Positions 62,620 through 64,000 of a stretch of 64,000 nucleotides of DNA are shown in pieces (position 1 is the stretch's first letter; every line of letters begins with the position of its first letter). This DNA is from an uncultured Clostridia bacterium (GTDB lineage: Bacteria; Bacillota; Clostridia; Oscillospirales; Acutalibacteraceae). The notes beneath the pieces were generated by a model that saw only the letters and a list, made by a program, of their open reading frames with translations, did no database searches and had not been told where the DNA came from. Position numbers and translations under genes: made by a program. The stretch covers positions 121,410 through 185,409 of the forward strand of contig CANQGM010000002.1 of assembly GCA_947623205.1 (NCBI GenBank), written 5' to 3'.

Positions 62620-62966
62620 CGAGTGTATTGAACAGCCGCGGGCAAGATCCGAAAGGATTTGTACGAGGAAAGTCCGGGCTTCACAGAGCAATAATAACGG
62701 CTAACGGCCGCCGGAGGCGACTCCAGGGATAGTGCAACAGAAAATGACCGCCAAATAATTTTTTGGCAAGGATGGAAAGGTGAGGTAAGAGCTCACCGGA
62801 GGTTGGGGAACCAATCTGCCGTGCAAACCCTATTTGAAGCAACACCGTGGTAGGACATTATGCGCTTGCTCGGCGCGTCCTTAGGAGGTGGCATTGAGCA
62901 GTTCCGGCAACGGACTGCCAAGATAAATGGCTGTTCACGACAGAACCCGGCTTACAGATACAGTCG
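62620..62966 (+). ncRNA. rnpB: RNase P RNA, class A
   Basis: Catalytic RNA that trims tRNA 5' ends. The hallmark conserved regions are present: GAGGAAAGTCCGGGCTTC near the 5' end, AGTGCAACAGAAAATGACCGCC in the middle, and ACAGAACCCGGCTTACAG at the 3' end. Stem P1 pairs 62620-62628 with 62958-62966 with one mismatch. The arrangement fits the ancestral A type, not the Bacillus B type. About 347 bases. Confidence 0.95.
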
Positions 62967-62967
62967 T

Positions 62968-63008
62968 AAAAACCCCCGTAACTTTTAGTTACGAGGGTTT
63001 ATTTTTTG
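62968..63008. terminator. Terminator of rnpB, shared with the minus-strand small gene
   Basis: AACCCCCGTAAC (62971-62982) pairs with GTTACGAGGGTT (62988-62999) with one C-A mismatch, then TATTTTTT; A-rich on the left, so usable both ways. Confidence 0.88.
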
Positions 63009-63181
63009 CTAATTTTTTCTGATATTAATTTACGAATAAAACTATTAACTTTAAATTGATTTTTCTTACAATAATCTTTTAATTGTTCCGCTTCGTCAAT
63101 GGGCAAATCAAGCGGAATCCTTTTATAATGTATTTTATTATATTCAACTTTCTTTTGCTTTTTATTGTTTGTATTTTGCAT
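62999..63181 (-). CDS. Small ribbon-helix-helix-like protein 1
   Basis: 60 residues from ATG 63181, with GGAG eight bases upstream; the longer track start has none. A Lys/Asn-rich N-terminus precedes HYKRIPLDLPIDEAEQLKDYCKKNQFKVNSFIRKLI, the strand-helix-helix pattern of Arc/MetJ-like DNA-binding proteins. It ends inside the rnpB terminator. Probably a regulator of the adjacent integrase region. Very AT-rich codon use compared with the genes left of rnpB. Confidence 0.65.
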   Translation of the reverse strand: MQNTNNKKQKKVEYNKIHYKRIPLDLPIDEAEQLKDYCKKNQFKVNSFIRKLISEKISKK

Positions 63182-63203
63182 AAGATTTGCTCCAAATATT
63201 AAA

Positions 63204-63440
63204 TCAGTCACTATGTTTTTTTACAAACTCTTTAATTAATTTTTTTATCATTGTTGCAATAGGGGTGTTTTTCTTTTTGCAAATTTTTTCAAACTCTGCA
63301 TAATCAGCATTTTGCATACTGACAGTGACCTTTTTTGTATGAGTATCGGCATATTTTTTATTAGCTCTATATCGTGATTCTTTACGCTTTTGCTCTTTTT
63401 CCTCTTTAATTTTTTCTAATATTTCTTTTTCGCTTTCCAT
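63204..63440 (-). CDS. Small ribbon-helix-helix-like protein 2
   Basis: 78 residues from ATG 63440 (GGGGAG upstream); the longer track start crosses the intergenic operators. A charged helical N-terminus (KEILEKIKEEKEQKRKESRYRANKKY) precedes KKVTVSMQNADYAEFEKICKKKNTPIATMIKKLIKEF, a ribbon-helix-helix pattern. It is 22 bases upstream of the first such gene and forms a two-gene unit with it, divergent from the integrase. Confidence 0.65.
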   Translation of the reverse strand: MESEKEILEKIKEEKEQKRKESRYRANKKYADTHTKKVTVSMQNADYAEFEKICKKKNTPIATMIKKLIKEFVKKHSD

Positions 63441-63493
63441 ATTATTATACTCCCCAAACAGTCTTATATTATTAATAATGATAAAAATAATGA

Positions 63494-63504
63494 AATACAG
63501 TATT
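63494..63504. promoter_or_regulatory. Palindromic site ATACWGTAT, copy 1
   Basis: AATACAGTATT, a perfect palindrome about an A centre, 54 bases upstream of the minus-strand ribbon-helix-helix gene. Confidence 0.45.
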
Positions 63505-63557
63505 ACATATTTGTGCATATTTTAAAGCGTATAATTCTTTAAAATAATTATAATTAC

Positions 63558-63567
63558 AATACTGTAT
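63558..63567. promoter_or_regulatory. Palindromic site ATACWGTAT, copy 2, near integrase -10
   Basis: AATACTGTAT, same 9-base core as copy 1 and 64 bases away (about six helical turns). It lies just upstream of TATAAT at 63570-63575, the likely -10 for the integrase gene; the -35 there is poor. Confidence 0.45.
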
Positions 63568-63683
63568 GGTATAATCATATATATAAAAGATAAAAGAATA
63601 AATTTTATTTATCTTTATCTTATTATTATAACTTTTCTGTTGTAAACTGTCAAACAAAATAATTTTAAAAGAAGATGATCCAT

Positions 63684-64000
63684 ATGCGAACACAACTAAA
63701 CATTTTCAAAAGAAAAGACAGTCGTTCAAATAAACGTATTACAGTTGATTTTCGTACAGTTTGTTATGAATGGCTTAAAAACATAAAAAACTCGGTCAGG
63801 CAGTCCACTTATGCAACATACCTGTATATAATTGAAAATTATTTAAATTTGTATTTTGGTAGTTTTTATCTTTATGAATTAGATAAAAACTGTTTTGATA
63901 TTATTATAAAAAATAATCCGCAGCTTTCTCAAAAATCTTTAAAAGATTTTTTTACTGTTTTTAAATCTATAATTAGATTTGCAAATGAAAATTATAATGC
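63684..64000 (+). CDS. Tyrosine-type site-specific integrase, N-terminal part (cut by window edge)
   Basis: Open to the window edge, 105 codons visible, so absent from the ORF track. From ATG 63684: a basic start, then an SAM-like core-binding domain with VCYEWLKNIKNSVRQSTYATYLYIIENYL followed by LYELDK, the pattern of phage/ICE integrases before the catalytic domain. The catalytic R-H-R-Y residues are outside, so activity cannot be judged. AGAAG lies about nine bases upstream; ATG 63675 is an in-frame alternative. It marks the start of a probable integrated element next to rnpB. Confidence 0.72.
   Translation, partial: MRTQLNIFKRKDSRSNKRITVDFRTVCYEWLKNIKNSVRQSTYATYLYIIENYLNLYFGSFYLYELDKNCFDIIIKNNPQLSQKSLKDFFTVFKSIIRFANENYN

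Overview
The window reads as chromosomal DNA of a spore-forming, AT-rich Firmicute of class Clostridia. Spo0A, SpoIVB, a BofA-family protein and a SpoIIM-like protein mark an endospore former. The V-type ATPase, DUF5685, DUF4364, DUF4358 and TIGR03905 (TSCPD) proteins, the ACT/PFL pair, the stand-alone IMP cyclohydrolase and the class A RNase P RNA are typical of anaerobic Clostridia; I lean to the Oscillospirales/Ruminococcaceae side without proof. Most of the window is ordinary, tightly packed core genome. Only the last kilobase looks accessory.

Layout. 1-9.3 kb (minus): a V-type ATPase operon (stalk subunit, C, I, K, F-type, E, A, B; the window edge cuts B), apparently transcribed from a promoter in front of an ACT-domain gene and a PFL/UPF0210 gene. 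9.3-17.3 kb: PHP phosphatase, GalU, zinc-ribbon membrane protein, RF2 (prfB, no programmed frameshift), ApgM-type phosphoglycerate mutase, a 56-residue membrane peptide missing from the ORF track, a TSCPD protein, and DnaD-like and DnaC/DnaI-like replication proteins. 17.3-17.6 kb: tRNA-Gln(CTG) and tRNA-Pro(CGG) behind a perfect consensus promoter. 17.6-22.6 kb: DUF4358 lipoprotein, PcrA helicase, a serine-hydrolase-fold lipoprotein that has lost its catalytic residues, and a Cys-rich protein. 22.7-31.9 kb: HAD phosphatase, DUF5685/J-domain/membrane cluster, a large secreted Big2/SH3b/lysozyme protein, ProC, and a SpoIIM-like envelope cluster. 31.9-37.1 kb: a LexA-type SOS operon (dinB plus a small conserved protein), pyrE, radC, uvrB. 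37.1-45.7 kb: a topoisomerase IV-like pair, SecG, BofA-family protein, DUF4364 protein, NfeD/SPFH pair and a PF06541 membrane protein. 45.8-52.8 kb: purine operon purE-F-M-N, IMP cyclohydrolase, AICAR formyltransferase, purD. 52.9-62.5 kb: copper-type P-ATPase with a palindromic operator, spo0A, spoIVB, a second P-type ATPase, CCA-adding enzyme, malic enzyme. 62.6-63.0 kb: rnpB. 63.0-64.0 kb: two small ribbon-helix-helix proteins diverging from the start of a tyrosine integrase, probably the left edge of an integrated element.

How the parts fit. The purine operon makes IMP in its late steps with two separate single-domain enzymes in place of bifunctional PurH. The dinB operon has two LexA-like boxes and carries a small unknown protein with it. 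Many promoters here are near-perfect sigma-A type with a 17-bp spacer. Several carry distinct palindromes in the spacer or over the -10 (dinB, copper ATPase, spo0A, NfeD, ACT/PHP), which makes local operators unusually easy to see. Three genes have their Shine-Dalgarno inside the 3' arm of a hairpin that could also end the upstream transcript.

No CRISPR array, rRNA, insertion sequence or recognisable riboswitch was seen, and no gene-free stretch exceeds 300 bases apart from RNA genes. Start codons were re-chosen from ribosome-binding sites wherever the ORF track had over-extended them.
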